DNA of 61,007 nucleotides from a virus, in IMG/VR virus record IMGVR_UViG_3300028610_000483, positions 1 through 61,007 of that record; one strand, given 5' to 3'. The first letter of the stretch is position 1. Each line of letters begins with the position of its first letter. Under the pieces are notes generated by a model. That model saw only the letters and a list, made by a program, of their open reading frames with translations. It ran no database searches and was not told the DNA's origin. Shown here one piece after another: positions 24,577 through 31,435 of this stretch. A program made the translations under genes and the position numbers.

Positions 24577-24873
24577 ATGTCAGACGACATCATAAATGAC
24601 ACACCAGAACAAACAGAGTATGACTATCAACGTGCTATATGGCTAAAAGATAATGGAACTATGGTTGGTTTCGATTTGTGGTTTCAGAGCAAAGGCCCAC
24701 TATTAGCTACTAGCACCATGAGTGCAAAAGAACGGGATGTAGTTTACACGGCTAGAGCAGCCGTAAGAGCATGGAAAGTCGATAAAGTGTGCGAAGAGAG
24801 AATGAACGGTTTTATGGCTGATTTGGAACAATCCGTTTGGAACGCTACCCATAAGGAGCAGTGGGTAGACTAA
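24577..24873 (+). CDS. 98-aa acidic protein
   Basis: Begins 6 bases after the metalloprotease stop, with AAGGAG upstream. Helical and tryptophan-rich. No known family. Operon position suggests co-expression with the protease and deformylase. Confidence 0.55.
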   Translation: MSDDIINDTPEQTEYDYQRAIWLKDNGTMVGFDLWFQSKGPLLATSTMSAKERDVVYTARAAVRAWKVDKVCEERMNGFMADLEQSVWNATHKEQWVD

Positions 24874-24918
24874 TCTCGTATGTTAAATTGTTAGATACAT
24901 AACATTAAGGAGTAAATC

Positions 24919-25404
24919 ATGGCCGTATTACCAATCGTAAAATACCCTGCTTCTGTGTTGCGGAAAAAAGCAACAGACGTGCCACGTGAAGCTATAATTT
25001 TGCACTACTATTTTATACAAGACATGATTGACACAATGAAAGCTAACGAAGGGATAGGACTAGCATCTCCACAAGTTGGAAACAGCGAACAGATTATACT
25101 TGCGTCATACAAAACAGGTATTGACCCTATGGTTTTGATTAACCCACGAATTAGTAGCGTGGATGGCCCAACAGAAACAATGGTCGAGGGTTGCTTAAGC
25201 TTTCCATATTTACAAGTAGCCGTGACACGTCCTAAAGATTTTGTAGTGCATTACTTAGACGAAAAGGGTAAGGAACACCGCAAGATTGTGGGTGGTTTGT
25301 TAGGTAGAGTCATTCTACATGAGATAGACCACTTAGACGGTAAGCTACTCATTGACCGTTTACCATTTTGGCAGAGATTGAAATACCGATATGCAAGGCG
25401 TTGA
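24919..25404 (+). CDS. def: Peptide deformylase
   Basis: 161 aa. All three deformylase motifs are present: GIGLASPQVG (residues 45-54), EGCLSF (90-95, metal-binding Cys92) and HEIDH (134-138). It removes the formyl group from nascent proteins. The second residue pair in the first motif is Ala-Ser rather than the commoner Ala-Ala. Phage deformylases are known in marine phages, where they may support synthesis of rapidly turned-over proteins. Full length, AAGGAG upstream. Confidence 0.9.
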   Translation: MAVLPIVKYPASVLRKKATDVPREAIILHYYFIQDMIDTMKANEGIGLASPQVGNSEQIILASYKTGIDPMVLINPRISSVDGPTETMVEGCLSFPYLQVAVTRPKDFVVHYLDEKGKEHRKIVGGLLGRVILHEIDHLDGKLLIDRLPFWQRLKYRYARR

Positions 25405-25405
25405 T

Positions 25406-25582
25406 ATGAAATGTTATACATGTGACGAACAAGAGACACAACACCACATAGAACTATATACAATCGGTTCAGAAGGAACAAGATTGTGTAATGATTGCAG
25501 GAACATACTCACAGAGTTTTGTCGAACCATGCATAGAATCAATAGTCACAGACACTTCAAAAAAGATCGTGACAGCTCTTGA
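25406..25582 (+). CDS. 58-aa zinc-ribbon protein
   Basis: CYTC near the N-terminus and CNDC in the middle form a four-Cys zinc site. The start at 25406 is preferred to an in-frame ATG inside the deformylase gene. Its last codons overlap promoter P3. Function unknown. Confidence 0.55.
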   Translation: MKCYTCDEQETQHHIELYTIGSEGTRLCNDCRNILTEFCRTMHRINSHRHFKKDRDSS

Positions 25583-25606
25583 CAATCGAGAAAGTCATGG
25601 TATACT
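25579..25606 (+). promoter_or_regulatory. Early promoter P3
   Basis: TTGACA at 25579-25584, 16-base spacer, TATACT at 25601-25606. The start would be near 25613, leaving a leader of about 190 bases before the next gene. Confidence 0.8.
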
Positions 25607-25612
25607 TAAATA

Positions 25613-25780
25613 GCGTCCAGACAGTATTAAAACTACTACAGTAAGACAAAACGCCAAAAGTAGTGAACGACGATGAGCTATGCTAGTGTAGGATTTGGCT
25701 AGTCTCTTATACTTGAATGTGCCAGCGCGTATGAAGGGTTAAACGGACTCCAAGGGTGCATAGGAGCTACACTAGTTTTT
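25613..25780 (+). ncRNA. Structured leader or small RNA from P3
   Basis: A long-range 9-bp helix, CTAGTGTAG (25683-25691) with CTACACTAG (25767-25775), encloses a further stem TTATAC/GTATGA, and TTTTT follows directly at 25776. An ACTACT/AGTAGT stem precedes it. The region has no open frame. It may be a small RNA with its own terminator, or an attenuator for the gene at 25801. Confidence 0.45.
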
Positions 25781-25800
25781 ATTCAATCAAAGGAGCCAAC

Positions 25801-26004
25801 ATGTTAGTGCAACTAGAGCAATTGAAAGAAGCAGAAGATAAGTTAGAGAAGGTATTTCGGTGGTTGGAAACGCAGACGTTAGATTTAGGACGTTCATTGT
25901 TGCTTCATTTAGTCGAGAGTGAAACCAAGGCACGTTTACACAGCGTTAAGTTAGAGATCAACAAAGTTGTTGAAAGAAACAGGATAAAAAATGACGGTGA
26001 TTGA
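25801..26004 (+). CDS. 67-aa coiled-coil protein
   Basis: Starts after AAAGGAG, just downstream of the structured leader. An amphipathic helix with Leu/Glu/Lys spacing (LEQLKEAEDKLEKVFRWLE). It overlaps the next gene by 14 bases. Function unknown. Confidence 0.55.
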   Translation: MLVQLEQLKEAEDKLEKVFRWLETQTLDLGRSLLLHLVESETKARLHSVKLEINKVVERNRIKNDGD

Positions 26005-26185
26005 ACAAGCTATACAAATTATTGATGCTGCTATTCAAGAATGGGAACAGGAAACCACTGTTACATCAACCAATACAGAATCGTTACGTTATGCAAAAAC
26101 GTTACAAGAGGAAATTAGGACAAACAGAAAAGCATGGCACCAAATCAAACTTGCTATTTCGACAGTAGGAGATATAGATGTATAA
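25991..26185 (+). CDS. 64-aa helical protein
   Basis: Overlaps the preceding and following genes by 14 and 8 bases. All-helical, no motif. Function unknown. Confidence 0.55.
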   Translation: MTVIEQAIQIIDAAIQEWEQETTVTSTNTESLRYAKTLQEEIRTNRKAWHQIKLAISTVGDIDV

Positions 26186-26342
26186 TTGGCTACTCAATAC
26201 ATTACTAATTATAGTTGGTTTTATAACAGGTTCAACAATTGTGTTTTCATTTGTTCCAGAAGATACAAGTATGAACAAAAAATTGATTGGTTTGTTAGTA
26301 ATTTCAGCATGGGCCGGATTTTTAGTGACGGTTATCAAATAG
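26178..26342 (+). CDS. 54-aa two-span membrane protein
   Basis: Starts inside the preceding gene's end (ATGTATAA). Two hydrophobic segments (residues ~4-27 and ~37-53) separated by a charged loop. A superinfection-exclusion or membrane role is possible. Too short for standard gene calls. An overlapping TTG-started frame at 26186 is rejected in its favour. Confidence 0.6.
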   Translation: MYNWLLNTLLIIVGFITGSTIVFSFVPEDTSMNKKLIGLLVISAWAGFLVTVIK

Positions 26343-26350
26343 GAGTTATT

Positions 26351-26563
26351 ATGGCTTACCAATTAGATATTGTTGATCAGATCATAATGTGGGAATCTGG
26401 TGAAATGAACAACGAACAGGTGTTAGAATTTTTTAGTGAACTCGTTAAGACAGACCGAGCATGGGTATTGCAAGGTAGCTATGGTAGAACAGCCAGAGGT
26501 TTAATTGATGCTGGCTATCTGTCTGAACAAGGTGAGATTTTAAGGAATCCTGATGATGCTTGA
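26351..26563 (+). CDS. 70-aa helical protein
   Basis: ATG at 26351 with AGGAG upstream. Helix-rich, with a conserved-looking centre (ESGEMNNEQVLEFFSELVKT) and a short Gly/Ala turn (GRTARGLIDAGYL) common in small phage proteins of the single-stranded-DNA-binding operon type. Function unknown. Confidence 0.55.
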   Translation: MAYQLDIVDQIIMWESGEMNNEQVLEFFSELVKTDRAWVLQGSYGRTARGLIDAGYLSEQGEILRNPDDA

Positions 26564-26834
26564 TTTTATTAAATTAGTATTGGTTTGTATCAATTTGATG
26601 CTAACTGGTGTTCTATTATATCAGGTATACTTACTACGTTCTGTATGTCCTGTAAAACGAAAGGCAACATCTGTGCCTGTATCACTTGAGGACATTGTTT
26701 ACAACGAATTAGTATTTGTTCGGGGTATTGTGCCTACCGAAGAAACACTAGAGGCAGAGATGAGAGCATATGAGGACTATCTCAATGATGTTTCTCAGGA
26801 AGTCGAGGACGAATTCGATGATTATGACATGTAA
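26553..26834 (+). CDS. 93-aa single-pass membrane protein, acidic tail
   Basis: An N-terminal transmembrane helix (residues ~5-27), then a basic patch and a long acidic tail (EAEMRAYEDYLNDVSQEVEDEFDDY). Overlaps both neighbours. Function unknown. Confidence 0.55.
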   Translation: MMLDFIKLVLVCINLMLTGVLLYQVYLLRSVCPVKRKATSVPVSLEDIVYNELVFVRGIVPTEETLEAEMRAYEDYLNDVSQEVEDEFDDYDM

Positions 26835-26982
26835 CTGCAAACATCCATTTCAAGATAGACGATACGGAACAAACAAACGTGTGTTTAATCACACAACCAA
26901 AGGCGGTGGCAATTCGAACGCCTACCGTTGCACTGTCTGTCTCAGAGAAAAGAACAGTGAAGCACAAAGACGTTATAATTAA
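26818..26982 (+). CDS. 54-aa zinc-binding protein
   Basis: Chosen start at 26818 with GAGG 9 bases upstream, overlapping the previous gene. CNC and CTVC with a basic C-terminus suggest a nucleic-acid-binding zinc ribbon. Function unknown. Confidence 0.5.
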   Translation: MIMTCNCKHPFQDRRYGTNKRVFNHTTKGGGNSNAYRCTVCLREKNSEAQRRYN

Positions 26983-26989
26983 GGTGAAT

Positions 26990-27018
26990 TTGACAAAATA
27001 GGAAAGGTGTGGTATACT
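26990..27018 (+). promoter_or_regulatory. Early promoter P4
   Basis: TTGACA at 26990-26995, 17-base spacer, TATACT at 27013-27018. Transcription should start about 7 bases on, at the ATG at 27025. Confidence 0.8.
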
Positions 27019-27024
27019 TGGTGT

Positions 27025-27216
27025 ATGAAAACAAAACGACGAGGCAGACCAAAAGGCAGTAAGAATCGAATCACACTAGAAAACTTTGTGTATGTCACAT
27101 GTGGATGTGGTAGGGAAGTTGGAATCACGAAACGTATAGCCGAAGAGAATCCTGAACAGATGGAGAACTTTGTCTGTCTACTTTGCAAAACGAAACTCAA
27201 AAGTCGAACAAGATAA
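27025..27216 (+). CDS. AT-hook and zinc-ribbon protein, probably leaderless
   Basis: 63 aa. Residues ~4-11 (RRGRPKGSK) match the AT-hook, which binds the minor groove of AT-rich DNA. A zinc site follows (CGC ... CLLC). The ATG coincides with the predicted start of P4, so the message would have no leader. An earlier in-frame ATG (27007) lies inside the promoter. Possible transcription regulator or nucleoid-type protein. Confidence 0.65.
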   Translation: MKTKRRGRPKGSKNRITLENFVYVTCGCGREVGITKRIAEENPEQMENFVCLLCKTKLKSRTR

Positions 27217-27229
27217 TATAGGAGACGTT

Positions 27230-27535
27230 ATGACAACGGTTCATAATGATTGGAAAGACTTTGATCGACAAACGTTTTGGGATGTCCTAAAGAAGTATAA
27301 GGATATCGCAACAGCCGTCAGCGACGCCGGACGCATGATTGAGGTTGGTAATGCTAAAGGTGTTCAAGCATGGGTGAATCGGAAGATTGATCCAGCGATT
27401 CGTGTTGACGTAGTATCAGCATTAAATGAAATGGGTTTCAACTTGACTGTTGATGATGAAGTCAACGGTGTGGTTAAGAAAAAGCTTGGTAGACCACAGG
27501 GCAGTAAGAATAAGACTAAATCGGGGAAGAAGTAA
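27230..27535 (+). CDS. 101-aa protein with C-terminal AT-hook
   Basis: Start at 27230 has AGGAG. Residues ~1-75 are helical with a helix-turn-helix-like segment (AVSDAGRMIEVGNAKGVQAWVNRK). The C-terminus (LGRPQGSKNKTK) is an AT-hook-like tail. With the gene just upstream this makes an adjacent pair of DNA-binding proteins from promoter P4. Confidence 0.6.
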   Translation: MTTVHNDWKDFDRQTFWDVLKKYKDIATAVSDAGRMIEVGNAKGVQAWVNRKIDPAIRVDVVSALNEMGFNLTVDDEVNGVVKKKLGRPQGSKNKTKSGKK

Positions 27536-27702
27536 TGCCTAGAGAGTATCTTGTAGGTCATGGCAAAGCTAAACAATGGTCTATTGATTGTTATGAAGCT
27601 AGTGATGGCCCATTAATTGAACGACGTATATTACAAGTAGATGATCTTTGCATTGCAGAGGACATTGCTAAAGCATTTACAAAGGCGGCACAAGACGAAT
27701 AG
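27535..27702 (+). CDS. 55-aa protein
   Basis: Coupled to the previous gene as TAATG. Mixed alpha/beta, acidic. No family recognised. Missed by length cut-offs. Confidence 0.55.
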   Translation: MPREYLVGHGKAKQWSIDCYEASDGPLIERRILQVDDLCIAEDIAKAFTKAAQDE

Positions 27703-27712
27703 GATATTGACA

Positions 27713-27976
27713 ATGCATAAATCCATATGGAAAAGAATCTGGAATGAACACGCAGGTTGGTGTGAAGAAGCTACGCGTAGTTGGGGTGGAGAACAACGGC
27801 ATATTAGTAAGGTAATAAGTAGTTATTATATCGAAACTATTAATTGGAGAAAAGTGTGGCGTAAATTTAACAAATGGTTTGAAACTTTTAAGGCATTAGA
27901 TTCATTCTTGTGCGTAGACTGGATAGAACAACAAGAAAAAATAGAAGAGTTAGTCAATGAACAGATCAATAGTTAA
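27713..27976 (+). CDS. 87-aa tryptophan-rich protein
   Basis: Start at 27713 with AGGA upstream. Helical, with about 10% Trp (KSIWKRIWNEHAGWCEE...NWRKVWRKFNKWFE). Overlaps the following gene. Function unknown. Confidence 0.55.
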   Translation: MHKSIWKRIWNEHAGWCEEATRSWGGEQRHISKVISSYYIETINWRKVWRKFNKWFETFKALDSFLCVDWIEQQEKIEELVNEQINS

Positions 27977-28097
27977 TCGAGCCTTAGAGAAAGCAGCCCA
28001 AGCCGAAGCAGACGGCGACGAGAAACGTGCTGCACATTGGATGGAAGTTGCTGACAGAGCCGAAGCTGTCTATGATCGTAAGGAAAACAATGCATAG
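27957..28097 (+). CDS. 46-aa helical protein
   Basis: The ATG at 27957 lies in the end of the preceding gene and the stop overlaps the recombinase start (ATGCATAG). Ala/Glu-rich helix. Function unknown, supported by tight packing. Confidence 0.45.
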   Translation: MNRSIVNRALEKAAQAEADGDEKRAAHWMEVADRAEAVYDRKENNA

Positions 28098-28959
28098 CTA
28101 CATTCATAAGTTTACTAAGGAACATCTCACAGTCGAAAAGCGCAGCCCACAGACGACTATCGACAGCTATGAGTTACGTCTATCTCTGCTACAATCGTGT
28201 CTCAAAAAACCTTTGCACACAGCAACACGTCAAGAGATTGTAGACATCTTTGCTAGTAAACGTGCGAACTGGCAACCATCAACACAGAACGCCTATCTGA
28301 CGGCTTTGCTTTCATTCTTTAACTATCTTGTTGAGAACAAGTTGCTTGACATTAATCCCGTTGAAGGAATCCATTTTGCTGCTACGCCTGTTAATCAGGA
28401 TGTGCGAATCCTGACTCAAGCAGAGCTTACTGAACTGTTAGTAAATCCTTGTGGCGAAGATGATTACAGTCGAGAACGTAACAGAATGATCTTGTATGTG
28501 TTTGTTGACACAGGTATACGGCTATCTGAGCTGTCGAATCTGAAAAAGGAAGATATAGATGGGCAAACAATTACCATTCAGAAAGGTAAAGGAAACAAAT
28601 TCAGACGAGTGTTTATCAGACAATCTACTACAGCGTTGTTGCAGGATTACATTAGACTGTTTGCTCAAGATGGGGCTTTTGTTGGCAGTGAGTATTTATT
28701 TACTGGTCGCTCTGGCAATAATCTTAGTGGACGTTATATACAAAAGATTGTTCAGGAGACGACACAACAACTAAACATTAATGGGGTGCATCCTCATACG
28801 TTTCGACATACCTTTGCAACCAACTACCTTAAATTAGGTGGGTCAGAGATCACGTTGATGGAGTTGATGGGTTGGACAAGTATTGAACGTGTGCAGATTT
28901 ATCGACATTATGACGACACAGCCCGTAGAGACGAATATAACCGAATCATGGAGGCATAG
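28090..28959 (+). CDS. Tyrosine recombinase (XerC/D-like)
   Basis: 289 aa from ATG 28090 (AAGGA upstream). An N-terminal SAM-like core-binding domain (~1-105) precedes the catalytic domain with Arg in DTGIRLSELSNL, HTFRH, and the nucleophilic Tyr near the end in ERVQIYRHYDD. Close in layout to bacterial XerD. No excisionase, repressor or attachment-like duplication is seen, so resolving genome multimers is as likely as integration. Confidence 0.85.
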   Translation: MHSYIHKFTKEHLTVEKRSPQTTIDSYELRLSLLQSCLKKPLHTATRQEIVDIFASKRANWQPSTQNAYLTALLSFFNYLVENKLLDINPVEGIHFAATPVNQDVRILTQAELTELLVNPCGEDDYSRERNRMILYVFVDTGIRLSELSNLKKEDIDGQTITIQKGKGNKFRRVFIRQSTTALLQDYIRLFAQDGAFVGSEYLFTGRSGNNLSGRYIQKIVQETTQQLNINGVHPHTFRHTFATNYLKLGGSEITLMELMGWTSIERVQIYRHYDDTARRDEYNRIMEA

Positions 28960-28960
28960 A

Positions 28961-29110
28961 ATGTTTGTGTTTGTGTTTGCCGGATGTATAATGTTACTGG
29001 CTATGCTATCTAACATTTCAGATCGTTTGACTCGGATTGAGAAATCCTTGAAGTCGATAAAACAGTTTAATCTTCGACAAGAACTCTACTATAAAAAAGG
29101 GCAACGATAA
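28961..29110 (+). CDS. 49-aa membrane protein with coil
   Basis: Starts after GGAGG. A transmembrane helix (residues ~1-18) followed by an amphipathic helix (LTRIEKSLKSIKQFN). It lies one base from the RuvB-like gene. Function unknown. Confidence 0.6.
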   Translation: MFVFVFAGCIMLLAMLSNISDRLTRIEKSLKSIKQFNLRQELYYKKGQR

Positions 29111-30240
29111 TGGTAAGTGAAGATATGATTATGAGTTTCAGTCTGAACGGTGAAACGTTTGAGGTAACACTGACTGCACAAGAGTATGCTATCTCACAGC
29201 ATAAACCTATACGAGTGAAACGTGGTGGGTTTGTGTTTCAGGATAAGTTTTCTGTAGACAATCCCATCGACGAAGAGGCAGTAGACCTTGAAGGTATACC
29301 TTTCGTAGATAGGTTAGCAGAAGATGATATTCTTACGCCTCAAAACTTTGACGAGTTTGTGGGGCAAGATGGACTCAAGCAGATTATACATATCAATATA
29401 CAGGTAAGTCAAAAGCTTGGGAAAGTGTTGCCTCACGTTTTATTGCATGGTTACAAAGGATTAGGAAAAACCACGTGTGCGAAGTTGATAACCAAAGCTG
29501 TAGGCACTAAGATGGTGCGGGTCACAGGTGGTATGCTAGAGACAAAGCAAGACCTTGTAAACTGTCTGAAACAAATAGACGACGATCATCTCGTGCTGTT
29601 CATTGATGAGATTCATGCGGTGAGTCGTAACGTAGGTGAAGTGCTTTACTCTGTCATGGAAGAGTTTTTGTTTGAGGGTAGACCTATCAGAGAATTTACG
29701 GTGTTAGGAGCAACAACTGAGATGGCTGATATGGTCAATAAGTTTAGCCCTATGATAGATCGGTTCGGAATCAACTACGCCTTGGAACCGTATACCGAAA
29801 AAGAACTACAACAGATCATTGAACAGTTATCAAAAAAGCAGACTTGTGTAATGGAAGTCAGAGCACTACACAGTCTCAGCCGAATCAGTCAGAAGATAGC
29901 CCGAATTGCGGTCAATTTGTTTCAGAACGTTTACAACTTAATGATCTACCACGCCGACAAACTTGTTACACAATCACATGTGGATGAACTGATGAAGTTG
30001 TATGGAATCTACAGTAACGGTTTGACAATGAATCACGTTAAGGTGTTACGTGCATTGTCTGGTGGCAAAGTGATTGGGTTGAATGGTATTGCTCAGAAGC
30101 TACGTATGGCTGAAAAGAACTACCAGTTGTATCTTGAACCTATCCTAGTGGAAGAAGATTATATTGAACGCACACCTAGAGGTAGAAAAATTACTGAATC
30201 AGGGTTACAGTTTCTTCAGGAGATAGATAATGCAAATTGA
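29110..30240 (+). CDS. RuvB-like AAA+ ATPase
   Basis: 376 aa. After a ~75-residue extension, the NFDEFVGQDGLKQ start, Walker A GYKGLGKTT (114-122), Walker B FIDEIH (164-169), sensor 1 GATTE (200-204), Arg finger in DRFG (217-220) and a winged-helix end (YIERTPRGRKIT) match the Holliday-junction motor RuvB (usually ~330 aa). No RuvA or RuvC homologue was recognised here. It may drive branch migration or remodel replication complexes. Confidence 0.82.
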   Translation: MVSEDMIMSFSLNGETFEVTLTAQEYAISQHKPIRVKRGGFVFQDKFSVDNPIDEEAVDLEGIPFVDRLAEDDILTPQNFDEFVGQDGLKQIIHINIQVSQKLGKVLPHVLLHGYKGLGKTTCAKLITKAVGTKMVRVTGGMLETKQDLVNCLKQIDDDHLVLFIDEIHAVSRNVGEVLYSVMEEFLFEGRPIREFTVLGATTEMADMVNKFSPMIDRFGINYALEPYTEKELQQIIEQLSKKQTCVMEVRALHSLSRISQKIARIAVNLFQNVYNLMIYHADKLVTQSHVDELMKLYGIYSNGLTMNHVKVLRALSGGKVIGLNGIAQKLRMAEKNYQLYLEPILVEEDYIERTPRGRKITESGLQFLQEIDNAN

Positions 30241-30409
30241 AACTCGTTTTAGTTTAGGTCAAATGGTCACAATTAAGGAACTTGATAGACCAGGAAAAAT
30301 ACTAAGTATTACTGTCAATCAGATCGGGGTTACTTACAACGTTCGCTATTGCGATCAAGCAGAATTTAAAAACGCTTCTCTATTCGAAGAAGAATTGCAA
30401 GAGCTATGA
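30230..30409 (+). CDS. 59-aa small barrel protein
   Basis: Overlaps the RuvB-like gene's end. The sequence FSLGQMVTIKEL...GKILSIT...YNVRY resembles KOW/SH3-type small barrels found in phage DUF2158-like proteins. Role unknown, possibly protein or nucleic-acid binding. Confidence 0.5.
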   Translation: MQIETRFSLGQMVTIKELDRPGKILSITVNQIGVTYNVRYCDQAEFKNASLFEEELQEL

Positions 30410-30630
30410 CAAAGAAAGAACTGACAACACAGATTACAGAAATAGATGTCAAGCTGATAGAGTTTATTCAGGAAGAGATAGAACTAAAAGATGAGTTAGA
30501 CCAGACCGACTACTTGCACGACACGAAAGAGTTTGTTCATTACGAAGCAGAGTTTACTAGAATACAAGGACGTAAAGATAAGCTAACAGGCCAAAAGAAT
30601 TGGCTCATAGCACAGCTAGAAAGGAAATAA
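30406..30630 (+). CDS. 74-aa coiled-coil protein
   Basis: Start overlaps the previous stop (ATGA). Entirely helical with heptad Leu/Ile. Function unknown. Confidence 0.6.
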   Translation: MTKKELTTQITEIDVKLIEFIQEEIELKDELDQTDYLHDTKEFVHYEAEFTRIQGRKDKLTGQKNWLIAQLERK

Positions 30631-30635
30631 CCATA

Positions 30636-30797
30636 ATGGAAAAGCTAACACGTAACGATTTTATCACATACGCAACAGCAAGTTTAGCTAGTATGGAATA
30701 TGGATGTAAGTCTACGGTTAAAAAAGCCGCTAAACTTGCAAATCAGCTAGAAGAAAGAGGCGAAGCATCTTGGCTAGAGGATAATGCTCATGTGTAA
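30636..30797 (+). CDS. 53-aa helical protein
   Basis: Start 30636 with AAGGAAA upstream, end overlapping the next gene. No motif. Function unknown. Confidence 0.5.
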   Translation: MEKLTRNDFITYATASLASMEYGCKSTVKKAAKLANQLEERGEASWLEDNAHV

Positions 30798-31206
30798 AAA
30801 ACTAGACAAAGAAGCCAACCAACTGTTGAAAGGCACAGATTACAAGTGGCCTCCGAGAAGACCACACTTCTACAAAGGAAAGGAACGACAAAAATTAGTT
30901 GATTGGCAAGCAATAGAACAAGGATTCAGTAATGGAAAACCAGTAGCACGAGAATTACGTGAAGCAGTATTAACTAATCCGTTTCAGTCATTTTTTTCTG
31001 ACTTGAATTTTAAACAGATGATGTTGATGCTACCACGAACACAAAGACATGTGGCATTAATGGTCTATAAACACAATTATACCTTTAAAGATGTATCAAC
31101 ACGTCTGTATGCTAAAGGGTTCACTGAAACACGAATTTCAGAAGCAGCCGTAGGGAAACGAGTTGGAAGAATTATAAAAACTCTACGGCGGGGGTTGAAA
31201 AACTAG
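30790..31206 (+). CDS. Sigma-70 region 4-like / ArpU-type regulator
   Basis: 138 aa. The C-terminal ~60 residues (LMLPRTQRHVALMVYKHNYTFKDVSTRL...VGKRVGRIIKTLRRGL) follow the pattern of sigma region 4 and ArpU/RinA late regulators, a helix-turn-helix for promoter binding. The N-terminal half is basic. It could switch on late transcription, as RinA does in staphylococcal phages. GAGG 9 bases before the chosen ATG. Confidence 0.55.
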   Translation: MCKKLDKEANQLLKGTDYKWPPRRPHFYKGKERQKLVDWQAIEQGFSNGKPVARELREAVLTNPFQSFFSDLNFKQMMLMLPRTQRHVALMVYKHNYTFKDVSTRLYAKGFTETRISEAAVGKRVGRIIKTLRRGLKN

Positions 31207-31240
31207 CGAGTTGTGGTAATAATATAGTGGAGAACACAAC

Positions 31241-31435
31241 ATGAGTGATGCACAAATAAAAAGGGTTTCCGTAGAAACCGATTGGGATTGGTTGCTTGTT
31301 GCAGTCAAACGAAGTATTGACAAGCTACCCAAGAGCGCATTTACTTTATCGGATGCATTAGCACTCGAAGGACTAGCAACCAGAATTCGTTTGAAACTAT
31401 CAGGGGGCAGTAATGGCAGCAAAGAAAAAGAGTGA
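31241..31435 (+). CDS. 64-aa protein preceding the nuclease
   Basis: Overlaps the nuclease gene by 23 bases. An acidic helix with Trp pair. A DNA-binding or nuclease-partner role is possible from position. No motif. Confidence 0.55.
   Translation: MSDAQIKRVSVETDWDWLLVAVKRSIDKLPKSAFTLSDALALEGLATRIRLKLSGGSNGSKEKE

Noticed and set aside
26186-26350. Longer form (TTG start) of the 26351 gene
   Set aside because: The ATG at 26351 has an AGGAG site; the upstream part overlaps a better membrane-protein frame (26178-26342).
28090-28959. Lysogeny module and attachment site around the recombinase
   Set aside because: No repressor, excisionase or tRNA/attachment-like duplication was seen. The recombinase alone does not show temperate life.
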